This document shows, one piece after another, positions 1 to 5,247 of a stretch of 6,441 bases of DNA. The position numbers and the translations under genes were made by a program. Numbering within the stretch: position 1 is the first letter of the stretch; each line of letters starts with the position of its first letter. Source of the stretch: Ruminococcus sp. (GTDB lineage Bacteria; Bacillota; Clostridia; Oscillospirales; Acutalibacteraceae); the NCBI GenBank assembly GCA_023667385.1, contig JAMPAE010000090.1, forward strand, positions 1 to 6,441, read 5' to 3'. Below the pieces are notes generated by a model that saw nothing but the letters and a program-made list of their open reading frames with translations, searched no databases and was not told the DNA's origin.

Positions 1-949
1 TTATGATGCCAAGCGGCAGCTCACAGTCACCATAGTTTACATATTCCTCGGTTACAAATTCATCGAAAGCCTTGTCTGCAGCGAAAAAACCAAGAGGTAT
101 TTTTAACCAAAAGAACTTCAGACTGCTGACAGCTTTGATTTTTTTATAAATCTTCATCTCGTTTACGGCACTTGTTTCTGTTTTGATTTCATCATTATGC
201 AAAGCCGTAATTTCACCTCTTGCTTCCATGAACTGAGAAGATGTGTCACGGTTTTCAACAATGCCGCTTATAAGCAAATCACCATTGCTGACACCGTTAC
301 CCTCATAATTTGCTTTTTTACCGTTATATATATCCATGGACAGAATCAATCCGTCAAAATCTGCAATTATGTTACACGGATCCGTATAGGTTTCGTCGTC
401 AGGACGTGGCTCATAATCCCTGACTTCAACAACAGCGTGACACCCCTTAATGTTGACAGCCATCCATGAAAGTTTGCCGCTCATTTTCATCATCACCTGA
501 CGTACAATCTCCTCTTCATTGACTTTTGCGGAAAATGCACCTTTTTTTAATCCGAATTCTTCAACTGCGCCAAGAATTTCGCTGCTGCTGATTTTTTCTG
601 AGCCAACGGTCTCAACGTTCCAAATGAATAGCGACATGATACTCATAAAAGCAGCAAAGAAAACCGCTCCGATAAGCAGCCCGATGCGATTTTTATGCTT
701 ATTGCAAAAGAACGGCAAGCCGTGCTTCTTCGTTGCTCTTATCGTCATTCCGGATTTTCTTGCAATATGCCTGAGCCTTTGATAGTTTTTCACCTTTGTG
801 TCGGCGATGATGGAGTTTTTGCAAATTTCTATGTTTCGGATTTCAATGCTCTGAGAAGCACACAAATTGATAAACCTTTCACCGAAGCCGCCTGATGCAC
901 AAAAAGTAACATAGCCAAAAATGCGGCGAAAAAACTCAATGATAAACAC
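1..949 (-). CDS. yqfD: Sporulation protein YqfD, C-terminus cut off by the window's left edge
   Basis: This is a membrane protein of the YqfD sporulation family; in Bacillus subtilis yqfD belongs to the mother-cell sigma-E regulon, and its molecular role is not well defined. I translated the frame by hand: 316 residues are visible, no stop appears before the edge, and family members are usually near 400 residues, so the C-terminal part lies to the left. The start is GTG at 947-949, preceded by GAGGTGA that overlaps the yqfC stop codon. The N-terminus (ASGGFGERFINLC, residues 18-30) is typical of the family. One membrane helix spans about residues 89-109. It is followed by a region (about 111-165) with the pattern of a POTRA-like fold, then PCNIIADFDGLI and a glycine-rich VSNGDLLISG segment typical of YqfD. 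It lies 11 bases after yqfC, so translation is probably coupled. The family call is secure; the function is not. Confidence 0.93.
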   Translation of the reverse strand, partial: MFIIEFFRRIFGYVTFCASGGFGERFINLCASQSIEIRNIEICKNSIIADTKVKNYQRLRHIARKSGMTIRATKKHGLPFFCNKHKNRIGLLIGAVFFAAFMSIMSLFIWNVETVGSEKISSSEILGAVEEFGLKKGAFSAKVNEEEIVRQVMMKMSGKLSWMAVNIKGCHAVVEVRDYEPRPDDETYTDPCNIIADFDGLILSMDIYNGKKANYEGNGVSNGDLLISGIVENRDTSSQFMEARGEITALHNDEIKTETSAVNEMKIYKKIKAVSSLKFFWLKIPLGFFAADKAFDEFVTEEYVNYGDCELPLGII

Positions 950-960
950 TAAAAATCACC

Positions 961-1230
961 TCATGAGCAAAATTCAACGTTGAAAATTGTTCCGTTTACT
1001 GATATTCTATCGGTTGTAAGCGCTCTTATGCTTAAATCGTCACCGCAGAATTTTATGATAACATTGCCGCAGTTGATGCGAACAACAGTGCCGTCATATT
1101 CGATGATTCCTTTGCAGCCTTCCACATTGGCGTGACAATTTGAATTAAGCTCAATGTGCGGCAGTGTCAATTCACTGTTTATGCTATGCTCTGAAAAAAC
1201 ATCTGTTGGTTTTCGTGAATTTTGCTTCAT
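961..1230 (-). CDS. yqfC: Sporulation protein YqfC (YabP/YqfC family)
   Basis: This is a small (89-residue) beta-rich protein of the YabP/YqfC family, a sigma-E-dependent sporulation protein in Bacillus whose biochemical role is unknown. The supporting pattern is LPHIELNSNCHANVEGCKG (residues 23-41), then IIEYDGTVVRINCG and a closing segment NVIIKFCGDDLSIRALTTDRISVNG with alternating hydrophobic residues. That matches the usual family layout of a polar N-terminus followed by a compact beta domain, with no signal peptide or membrane helix. The ATG at 1228-1230 has a Shine-Dalgarno site (GTGAGGATG, 1235-1243) about five bases upstream. Its TGA stop is built into the ribosome binding site of yqfD, and the yqfC-yqfD order is conserved in spore-forming Bacillota. 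The neighbouring ylbJ supports the sporulation assignment. Confidence 0.9.
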   Translation of the reverse strand: MKQNSRKPTDVFSEHSINSELTLPHIELNSNCHANVEGCKGIIEYDGTVVRINCGNVIIKFCGDDLSIRALTTDRISVNGTIFNVEFCS

Positions 1231-1260
1231 GCTTCATCCTCACTTTTGCTTTTTTACTAC

Positions 1261-1290
1261 ATTTTATGAGATGAATTGCTGTATTAATAC
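1261..1290 (-). promoter_or_regulatory. Candidate sigma-E-like promoter for yqfC-yqfD
   Basis: On the minus strand a -10-like CATAAAAT (1261-1268) lies 15 bases downstream of GTATTAA (1284-1290). This resembles the B. subtilis sigma-E pattern (roughly KMATATT, 14-15 bases, CATACAnT): the -10 fits well and the -35 poorly. A start near 1254 would give a short leader of about 24 bases ahead of the yqfC ATG. The call rests on motif similarity plus the sporulation identity of the genes. Confidence 0.35.
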
Positions 1291-1293
1291 TAT
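1264..1293 (+). promoter_or_regulatory. Weak candidate sigma-E-like promoter for ylbJ
   Basis: On the plus strand AATACTAT (1286-1293) resembles a sigma-E -10 element and lies 15 bases after TTATGAG (1264-1270), a poor -35 match. Transcription from about 1300 would leave room for the GGTGG ribosome binding site at 1322-1326. It overlaps the candidate yqfC promoter almost completely. The region is AT-rich, so chance matches are likely. Confidence 0.2.
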
Positions 1294-1331
1294 CCCGAAG
1301 CTAAAAAACATATCATTTAACGGTGGTTTAA

Positions 1332-2429
1332 ATGAATAAAAGTATTATCAAATCAAAAAGTAATCAGATTGCAGCTTTATATTTATTGCTGACGGGATTC
1401 GTTTTCACAATTGCATTCATGTTGCTGCGCTTTCCCGCTCAAGCCGGTGAAGGTGTGAAATATGGGTTAAATCTGTGCGTAAGCACGGTTATACCATCAT
1501 TGTTTCCGTTTATGGTACTGTCATCGTTCTTTGCTGAAAGCGGAATTTGCAGCAAAATCGGTGAATTATTCAACAGGTGGACACAGTTGATTTTTAAGCA
1601 GCCCGGAGTCAGCTCATCGGTGATTTTGCTTTCCAACATCGGCGGACTTCCTATTGGTGCAAAAATGGTCAAACAGTTTTATGAAAAAGAACAGATAACA
1701 CGTGAGCAAGGGCAGCGACTGCTTTTGTTTTGCATTAATCCGGGACCCGCATTTGTTATAAGTTCGGTCGGTCACTATATGCTCGGCTCAGCTAAGGCTG
1801 GCGTGATTTTGTTTTTTTCACAGATGTTAGCTTCACTGATGATTGGCTTTCTGACACGATTTATTGCAGATGAAAACTCATTTGTTGATATTCCCTGCAA
1901 CAAAGAAACAAATAAGCCGAATTTTATTCAGGCACTGGTGTGTTCTGTTTCTCAAAGCACATCGGGTATGCTTGCAATTTGCAGTTGGGTGATTATTTTT
2001 TCATCGCTGGAAAAGCTGATTGACGTTTTTGAGCTTTCCAAAGGTATGAAACTGTTTTTAAGCTGCATTCTTGAAGTCACAAACGGCTGCAACTGTGCAA
2101 GCGGCAAGCTACCCATTCCGATTATTGCAGGAATCATTGGCTGGAGCGGATTTTGTGCGCATTTTCAGGTGATGTCAAGCGTCATAAAACTGCGAATGAA
2201 GCTTAAATACTTTTTGACAGGCCGAATCATAAACGGTGCACTTTCAGTGATAATATGTCAGCTTCTTCTCTGTTTTTTCCCGGTTGAAGAAAACGTTTTT
2301 CTTTCTGTTACAGATAATTTTACAGTTTCAACCTCTGCCTGCTTTTCAGTTTCACTTGGTATGTTTTTGATGTGCTTGCTGTTACTGCTCGGAGATAATT
2401 TCAAAATTAAATTCAGAAAAGACAGTTGA
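1332..2429 (+). CDS. ylbJ: Sporulation integral membrane protein YlbJ
   Basis: This is a polytopic membrane protein of the YlbJ family, which carries nucleoside-recognition ('Gate') type membrane domains; in Bacillus ylbJ is a sigma-E-controlled gene needed for efficient sporulation. The transported substrate, if any, is not established. Hydrophobic segments occur near residues 13-33, 47-68, 94-110, 138-178, 211-231, 260-280, 296-316 and 334-354. Family-like signatures are STVIPSLFPFMVLSSFF (51-67), NIGGLPIGAKM (102-112), CINPGPAFVISSVGHYMLGS (134-153), ILEVTNGC (246-253) and a second gate-like stretch IIAGIIGWSGFCAHFQV (264-280). The length, 365 residues, is a little short of B. subtilis YlbJ at about 400. 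The ATG follows GGTGG by five bases. It is divergent from yqfC-yqfD, and no terminator separates it from the next gene, which has its own promoter. Confidence 0.93.
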   Translation: MNKSIIKSKSNQIAALYLLLTGFVFTIAFMLLRFPAQAGEGVKYGLNLCVSTVIPSLFPFMVLSSFFAESGICSKIGELFNRWTQLIFKQPGVSSSVILLSNIGGLPIGAKMVKQFYEKEQITREQGQRLLLFCINPGPAFVISSVGHYMLGSAKAGVILFFSQMLASLMIGFLTRFIADENSFVDIPCNKETNKPNFIQALVCSVSQSTSGMLAICSWVIIFSSLEKLIDVFELSKGMKLFLSCILEVTNGCNCASGKLPIPIIAGIIGWSGFCAHFQVMSSVIKLRMKLKYFLTGRIINGALSVIICQLLLCFFPVEENVFLSVTDNFTVSTSACFSVSLGMFLMCLLLLLGDNFKIKFRKDS

Positions 2430-2454
2430 ATAAAAAGTGATTGTATGATACAAT
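2426..2454 (+). promoter_or_regulatory. Sigma-A-type promoter with extended -10, overlapped by a palindrome
   Basis: TTGAAT (2426-2431) and TACAAT (2449-2454) are separated by exactly 17 bases, and TG precedes the -10 with one base between (2446-2447), giving an extended -10. The expected start, near 2461, lies 22 bases before the TTG start at 2483. The -35 box overlaps the ylbJ stop codon (2427-2429). The -10 forms one arm of a perfect inverted repeat, ATTGTA-TGA-TACAAT (2440-2454), a possible operator. The gene therefore probably has vegetative expression independent of ylbJ. Confidence 0.6.
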
Positions 2455-2469
2455 AAAAAAGCTAAAAAT

Positions 2470-2477
2470 GGAGGTGA
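2470..2477 (+). promoter_or_regulatory. Shine-Dalgarno site that decides the TTG start at 2483
   Basis: GGAGGTGA is a near-perfect match to the 16S rRNA tail and lies five bases ahead of TTG 2483. In-frame starts further upstream (TTG 2441, ATG 2468) lie inside the promoter or too close to the predicted transcript end, so TTG 2483 is preferred. The adjacent in-frame TTG at 2480 is an alternative only two bases from the site. Confidence 0.75.
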
Positions 2478-2482
2478 TTTTG

Positions 2483-2701
2483 TTGAGACAAAAAATGCTT
2501 AACAAAAACAGTGGTGATGCAAGATGCGCTTGCTGTTTAAACGGACACATACCTAAAGATAAGTCAAGCGTGCTGTGTAAATATAAAGGTATTACCAACC
2601 CTGATGATTCGTGCAAGAAGTTTAAATATGACCCATTAAAGCGTGTGCCGATGAAAATGAAAATCTCCACTGATTTCAGCGAGGAAGATTTTAAGCTTTA
2701 A
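2483..2701 (+). CDS. Small cysteine-rich protein, unknown function
   Basis: This is a 72-residue soluble protein starting at TTG, chosen because of the strong GGAGGTGA site. It has five cysteines: a cluster at residues 15, 17 and 18 (RCACCLNG), one at 32 (VLCKYKG) and one at 44 (DDSCKKFKYDPLKRVP). The layout C-x2-C, C, C-xx-F-x-YDPLKR resembles short conserved hypothetical proteins I associate with Clostridia, and would suit a zinc-ribbon-like metal site. That is inference, as no enzymatic motif is visible. The C-terminus is acidic (DFSEEDFKL). The protein is basic in the middle and has no signal peptide or membrane helix. It follows ylbJ but carries its own sigma-A-type promoter, and a terminator comes nine bases after its stop. 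Four invariant cysteines would be a DNA/RNA- or protein-binding clue, but no function is claimed. Confidence 0.8.
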   Translation: MRQKMLNKNSGDARCACCLNGHIPKDKSSVLCKYKGITNPDDSCKKFKYDPLKRVPMKMKISTDFSEEDFKL

Positions 2702-2709
2702 TACATAAA

Positions 2710-2741
2710 AAATCCGACTTCACAAATGTGTTGTCGGATTT
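2710..2741. terminator. Bidirectional intrinsic terminator between convergent genes
   Basis: The arms AAATCCGAC (2710-2718) and GTCGGATTT (2733-2741) are perfect complements. Between them CACA/TGTG (2721-2724, 2727-2730) can extend the stem past a TT/TT mismatch. On the plus strand the hairpin is followed by a T-rich run (2742-2752); on the minus strand it is followed by TTTT. It can end both the cysteine-rich gene and the methyltransferase-glycosylase unit. Confidence 0.85.
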
Positions 2742-2746
2742 AATTT

Positions 2747-3232
2747 TTATTTCGATATAACAGACCACGCATTAATAAGGCGCTCCAATGACCATGATGC
2801 ATTTGCGGGGCTTGTTGACGGAAGCTTGAAAGCTTCAATGCCTGTTTTGGGGAAGATGTACTTTTGATAATACTGATGCGATGTGCCGCCATTGCAGAAA
2901 ATGCGTGTGATTTTTGTTTGTGCGAGAATTGAGCTGATGTCATTCGGAACTGCATTTCTGATTGAACTATCCTGCGAGCCTGTTATCTCACACTGACCGA
3001 TACTATCCCAAAGTGCAAAGCGATTGCTGAGAATCATATCTCGTTTTTCATCAATAGAGGTTGGTATAGGAGAATTTGTTACAGCAGCAATCACTTTCCA
3101 AAAACGATTCTGCGGATGATGATAGAAAAACTCGCCCTCACGGGATTTGATTGACGGAAACGAACCCAAAATCAGCGTGTCAGACTCCGGCTGAAACAGC
3201 GGCGGAATTGGGTGAACAATTATGTTACTCAT
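2747..3232 (-). CDS. DNA-deoxyinosine glycosylase (uracil-DNA glycosylase superfamily, family 6 type)
   Basis: The predicted enzyme removes hypoxanthine, the deamination product of adenine, from DNA by cutting the N-glycosidic bond in base excision repair. The 161 residues show the signature of this family: LILGSFPSIKSREGEFFYHHPQNRFW (residues 20-45), which contains the motif-1 equivalent of the UDG superfamily, ALWDSIGQCEITGSQDSSI (73-91), and the late motif LPSTSPAN (137-144), the equivalent of the DNA-inserting loop. The length fits a complete single-domain protein with no signal peptide. The ATG at 3230-3232 has AAGGTGA just upstream, overlapping the stop codon of the methyltransferase gene, so translation is probably coupled. 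Substrate choice between hypoxanthine and uracil cannot be proven from sequence, but the GSFPS...HPxNRFW pattern favours the deoxyinosine group. Confidence 0.9.
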   Translation of the reverse strand: MSNIIVHPIPPLFQPESDTLILGSFPSIKSREGEFFYHHPQNRFWKVIAAVTNSPIPTSIDEKRDMILSNRFALWDSIGQCEITGSQDSSIRNAVPNDISSILAQTKITRIFCNGGTSHQYYQKYIFPKTGIEAFKLPSTSPANASWSLERLINAWSVISK

Positions 3233-3241
3233 TATATCACC

Positions 3242-4393
3242 TTATTTGAAATACATAAACAATTGGCATTTGATCATTCCGTTATATAGTTTTCTGCGTT
3301 TGTCAGCCTTTTTGCCAAAGAATACCTCAAAATCCTCAGAGGGGCTGATTATATAATATGCCCAGCCGTGACGAGATGCAAAACGATCACCCATAACCTT
3401 ATAAAGTCGTTCAGCTTCTTTCAAATCAAGGAGCCTTTCGCCATATGGCGGATTACAAATTACAGTGCCTTTTTCACTTTTCGGAGTAAATGCGCAAACA
3501 TCTTTTTTCTCAAAAGTGATGAACTTGTCAACGCCTGCCCTAACCGCATTTGCCTTTGCAATTTCAAGTGATTTTTCGTCAATATCAGAGCCATAAGCAA
3601 CAAACCTGCTTTCGATAAGCTCAAGCGATTTTGCACGCTCTCTTTCCTCATTCCAAACGCTCTCGGGAATATTCTGCCAACGCTCAGCAGAGAAATGTCT
3701 GTGAAGTCCGGGTGCAATATTGTTTGCCATCATTGCACCTTCAATTAAGATCGTTCCCGAACCGCACATCGGATCATAAAGTGTGTGATATTCACGAAGT
3801 CTTGCAAGGCAGCAAAGCGACGCAGCCAAAGTTTCTTTAATCGGCGCTCCGCCCGCTTCAAGGCGATAGCCACGCTTATGAAGCCCCATGCCCGAAGTGT
3901 CAATGAGCAGGCTCACCTTGTTTTTCATGATTGAAAACTGAATCTGATAGGTCGGTCCGGTTTCCTCGAACCATGATATATTATATTTTGATTTAAGCCT
4001 TTCAACAACTGCCTTTTTGATTATTGACTGACAATCACTGACAGAAAACAGTGCTGAGTTGATGGAATAGCCTTTCACGGGAAATGCATCATATGCACCA
4101 ATCCACTCCTCCCACGGGAGAGATTTTGTGCCTTGAAACAAATCCTCGAATGTCAGCGCTTCAAATGAGCCAACAAGAATTTGAATACGCTCCGCATAGC
4201 GTGAACAGATGTTAGCTCTGGCGAGAATGTGTTCATCACCGCTGAAAAGCACACGTCCGTTTTCGGCAACAACATTTTCAGCGCCGATTGCTTTCATTTC
4301 GTCTGCAATTAATTTTTCAAGCCCCAACAGGCATGGAATCACAAAATTTATCTGCATTTTATTTTCCGTGCAATGCAATATGAAATACCGCAT
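3242..4393 (-). CDS. THUMP-domain class I SAM-dependent RNA methyltransferase (RlmL N-terminal/YpsC type)
   Basis: This predicted cytoplasmic enzyme methylates a base, probably guanine-N2, in structured RNA, most likely 23S rRNA as for the RlmL family. An N-terminal ferredoxin-like and THUMP region (about residues 15-165) is followed by the family signature LHKRGYR (171-177) and a Rossmann methyltransferase domain with SAM-binding motif I DPMCGSGTILIEGA (207-220), motif II YGSDIDEKSLEIAKANA (267-283) and the catalytic NPPYGERL (314-321). The length of 383 is normal for the single-methyltransferase form. Two starts are possible. The ATG at 4391-4393 has a good AGGAAAGGA site. The ATG at 4355-4357 (residue 13, MQINFVIPCLLGLE) matches where homologues usually begin but has a weak site. 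The gene lies 18 bases after the hpf terminator and is coupled to the downstream glycosylase gene. Confidence 0.9.
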   Translation of the reverse strand: MRYFILHCTENKMQINFVIPCLLGLEKLIADEMKAIGAENVVAENGRVLFSGDEHILARANICSRYAERIQILVGSFEALTFEDLFQGTKSLPWEEWIGAYDAFPVKGYSINSALFSVSDCQSIIKKAVVERLKSKYNISWFEETGPTYQIQFSIMKNKVSLLIDTSGMGLHKRGYRLEAGGAPIKETLAASLCCLARLREYHTLYDPMCGSGTILIEGAMMANNIAPGLHRHFSAERWQNIPESVWNEERERAKSLELIESRFVAYGSDIDEKSLEIAKANAVRAGVDKFITFEKKDVCAFTPKSEKGTVICNPPYGERLLDLKEAERLYKVMGDRFASRHGWAYYIISPSEDFEVFFGKKADKRRKLYNGMIKCQLFMYFK

Positions 4394-4411
4394 TGTTCCT
4401 TTCCTGATACT

Positions 4412-4444
4412 AAAAAACAGCGACAGACGAGCTGCCGCTGTTTT
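4412..4444 (-). terminator. Intrinsic terminator of hpf
   Basis: On the minus strand AAAACAGCGGCAG and CTGTCGCTGTTTT form a 13-pair stem (one G-U pair) with a five-base loop. The stem ends in a run of six T (4412-4417). It lies 50 bases past the hpf stop codon and just ahead of the methyltransferase ribosome binding site, so it should separate hpf transcripts from the next gene unless read-through occurs. Confidence 0.85.
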
Positions 4445-4494
4445 AAATTAACTTTAGCCGTTGGCAAAAATTTTAACACATAACTGAAATAAAA

Positions 4495-5022
4495 TCAATC
4501 GGTTTCAGGAATAATTAAGCCATAGCCGCCGTCTTTTCTTGCATAAACAACACATATTTTTTCGTTTTCGCTGTTGAAGAACATATAGAACTGATGATCA
4601 AGCAAGTTCATTTGAAGAATTGCTTCTTCAACGCTTTGAGGTTTAAGCGGAATTTCTTTTGAACGAACAACATCATAATCTTTCTGTGCTTCAAGAGTAT
4701 CTATTGCTTCAAACGGTTCAAAAGCGCCCTGCTTCAGGCGTTTCTCAACCCTGGTTTTGTTTTTACGAATTTGCCTAACGATTGTGTCAATGCAACGGTC
4801 GAGCGCATCGTTCATGTCGATTGCTCTTTCCTGAGCACGATAGAACATACCCTCATGGAAAATTGTCAGTTCAACAATTGCCACGTTTCGCTCAACATTT
4901 GCAGTGATTTTTGCCTCCGCCTCTGAGCCGAAAAAGCGTTCGATTTTTTCAAGCCTTTTGGCTGCTCTTTCTTTGAATGAATCTCTTGGTGTGCATCTTC
5001 TGCCGATAACTGTTATTTTCAT
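4495..5022 (-). CDS. hpf: Long-form ribosome hibernation promoting factor
   Basis: The protein binds the 30S decoding region and drives pairing of idle ribosomes into 100S dimers when growth slows. The N-terminal RaiA/YfiA-type domain (about residues 1-97) has the beta-alpha-beta-beta-beta-alpha layout, with MKITVIGRRC at the start, the helix FKERAAKRLEKIERFF (16-31) and a second helix rich in basic residues, DALDRCIDTIVRQIRKNK (72-89). A linker (about 98-114) leads to the C-terminal dimerisation domain (115-173: YDVVRSKEIPLKPQSVEEAI ... GGYGLIIPE), which marks the long form. At 175 residues it is complete. The ATG at 5020-5022 has AGAAAGGAG at 5031-5039, eight bases upstream. A promoter at 5108-5136, an unusual structured leader and a downstream terminator make it a single-gene unit. 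In many Bacillota hpf precedes secA; here it does not. Confidence 0.96.
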   Translation of the reverse strand: MKITVIGRRCTPRDSFKERAAKRLEKIERFFGSEAEAKITANVERNVAIVELTIFHEGMFYRAQERAIDMNDALDRCIDTIVRQIRKNKTRVEKRLKQGAFEPFEAIDTLEAQKDYDVVRSKEIPLKPQSVEEAILQMNLLDHQFYMFFNSENEKICVVYARKDGGYGLIIPETD

Positions 5023-5030
5023 AACGTCAT

Positions 5031-5039
5031 CTCCTTTCT
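5031..5039 (-). promoter_or_regulatory. Ribosome binding site of hpf
   Basis: AGAAAGGAG, nine bases complementary to the 16S rRNA tail, lies eight bases ahead of the ATG. The same nine bases recur upstream at 5091-5099 without a start codon. Confidence 0.85.
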
Positions 5040-5047
5040 ATAATCAA

Positions 5048-5062
5048 CCCTGAAAATCAGGG
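5048..5062 (-). promoter_or_regulatory. Leader hairpin in the hpf 5' untranslated region
   Basis: CCCTGA and TCAGGG form a perfect six-pair stem with a three-base loop between the upstream Shine-Dalgarno-like site and the true one. The adjoining bases 5060-5065 (CTCCCC on the minus strand) are complementary to the GGAG of either site. A second, AU-rich inverted repeat, GTTTAT/ATAAAC, sits at 5072-5084. Neither is followed by a T-run on the minus strand, so this is not a minus-strand terminator. Confidence 0.45.
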
Positions 5063-5086
5063 GAGTTTTTTGTTTATAATAAACTG

Positions 5087-5099
5087 CCTCCTCCTTTCT
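5087..5099 (-). promoter_or_regulatory. 5'-terminal Shine-Dalgarno sequence of hpf mRNA (STAB-SD-like)
   Basis: AGAAAGGAGGAGG contains ten bases (5090-5099) perfectly complementary to the 16S rRNA 3' tail. No ATG, GTG or TTG follows at usable spacing; the hpf start is 65 bases away. It would lie within the first few bases of the transcript if the TATAAT at 5108-5113 is used. It matches the GAAAGGAGG core known from the STAB-SD stabilisers of Bacillus mRNAs, where a bound 30S subunit protects the 5' end. The sequence is seen; the role is inferred. Confidence 0.5.
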
Positions 5100-5107
5100 T
5101 CGTTTAT

Positions 5108-5136
5108 ATTATAGCATTATTGTACATAAAAATAAA
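5108..5136 (-). promoter_or_regulatory. Sigma-A-type promoter of hpf
   Basis: A perfect TATAAT -10 box (5108-5113) lies 17 bases after TTTATT (5131-5136), a weak -35. Transcription would begin near 5101, giving a leader of about 80 bases. The upstream DNA (5137-5220) is strongly A/T-rich and could act as an UP-type element. Confidence 0.6.
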
Positions 5137-5247
5137 GATGATTTTGAAAGTTTTTATGAAAAGTTACTATAAATTTACTTTAAATTTCAATTAAAACTTA
5201 ATATGCGGCTAAGATCGAAAATAAAAGCATGACCTTACCCACATAGT

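Noticed and set aside
197..895. Open frames on the plus strand across this stretch (about 66-90 codons each)
   Set aside because: They lie antisense to the continuous yqfD frame, lack good ribosome binding sites and show no domain-like sequence.
1309..1316. CATATCAT as a sigma-E -10 box for ylbJ
   Set aside because: The implied transcript start near 1323 falls inside the ylbJ ribosome binding site, and no -35 match lies at the right spacing.
2441..2482. Longer forms of the cysteine-rich protein starting at TTG 2441 or ATG 2468
   Set aside because: TTG 2441 lies inside the promoter and ATG 2468 would be only about seven bases from the predicted transcript end; the GGAGGTGA site points to TTG 2483.
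5019..5030. Three-codon mini-ORF (ATG ACG TTA TGA) overlapping the hpf start
   Set aside because: Its ATG touches the Shine-Dalgarno site with no spacer, so it is unlikely to be initiated; it is probably chance.
5048..5071. Plus-strand intrinsic terminator (CCCTGA/TCAGGG followed by TTTTTT)
   Set aside because: No plus-strand gene lies upstream to terminate, and the T-run starts three bases past the stem; the hairpin is better explained as part of the hpf leader.
5063..5086. Leader peptide starting at ATT after the upstream Shine-Dalgarno of hpf
   Set aside because: It would need a very rare ATT start and encode only seven residues; there is no ATG, GTG or TTG at proper spacing.
5144..5173. 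Plus-strand promoter TTGAAA, 18 bases, TATAAA, pointing antisense into the nucleotidyltransferase gene
   Set aside because: It lies in a very A/T-rich stretch where such matches are expected by chance, and no plus-strand gene or RNA structure follows.
5114..5247. Possible small RNA or terminator after the nucleotidyltransferase gene
   Set aside because: I see no stable hairpin with a T-run and no reading frame longer than about 13 codons; the region is only A/T-rich spacer.
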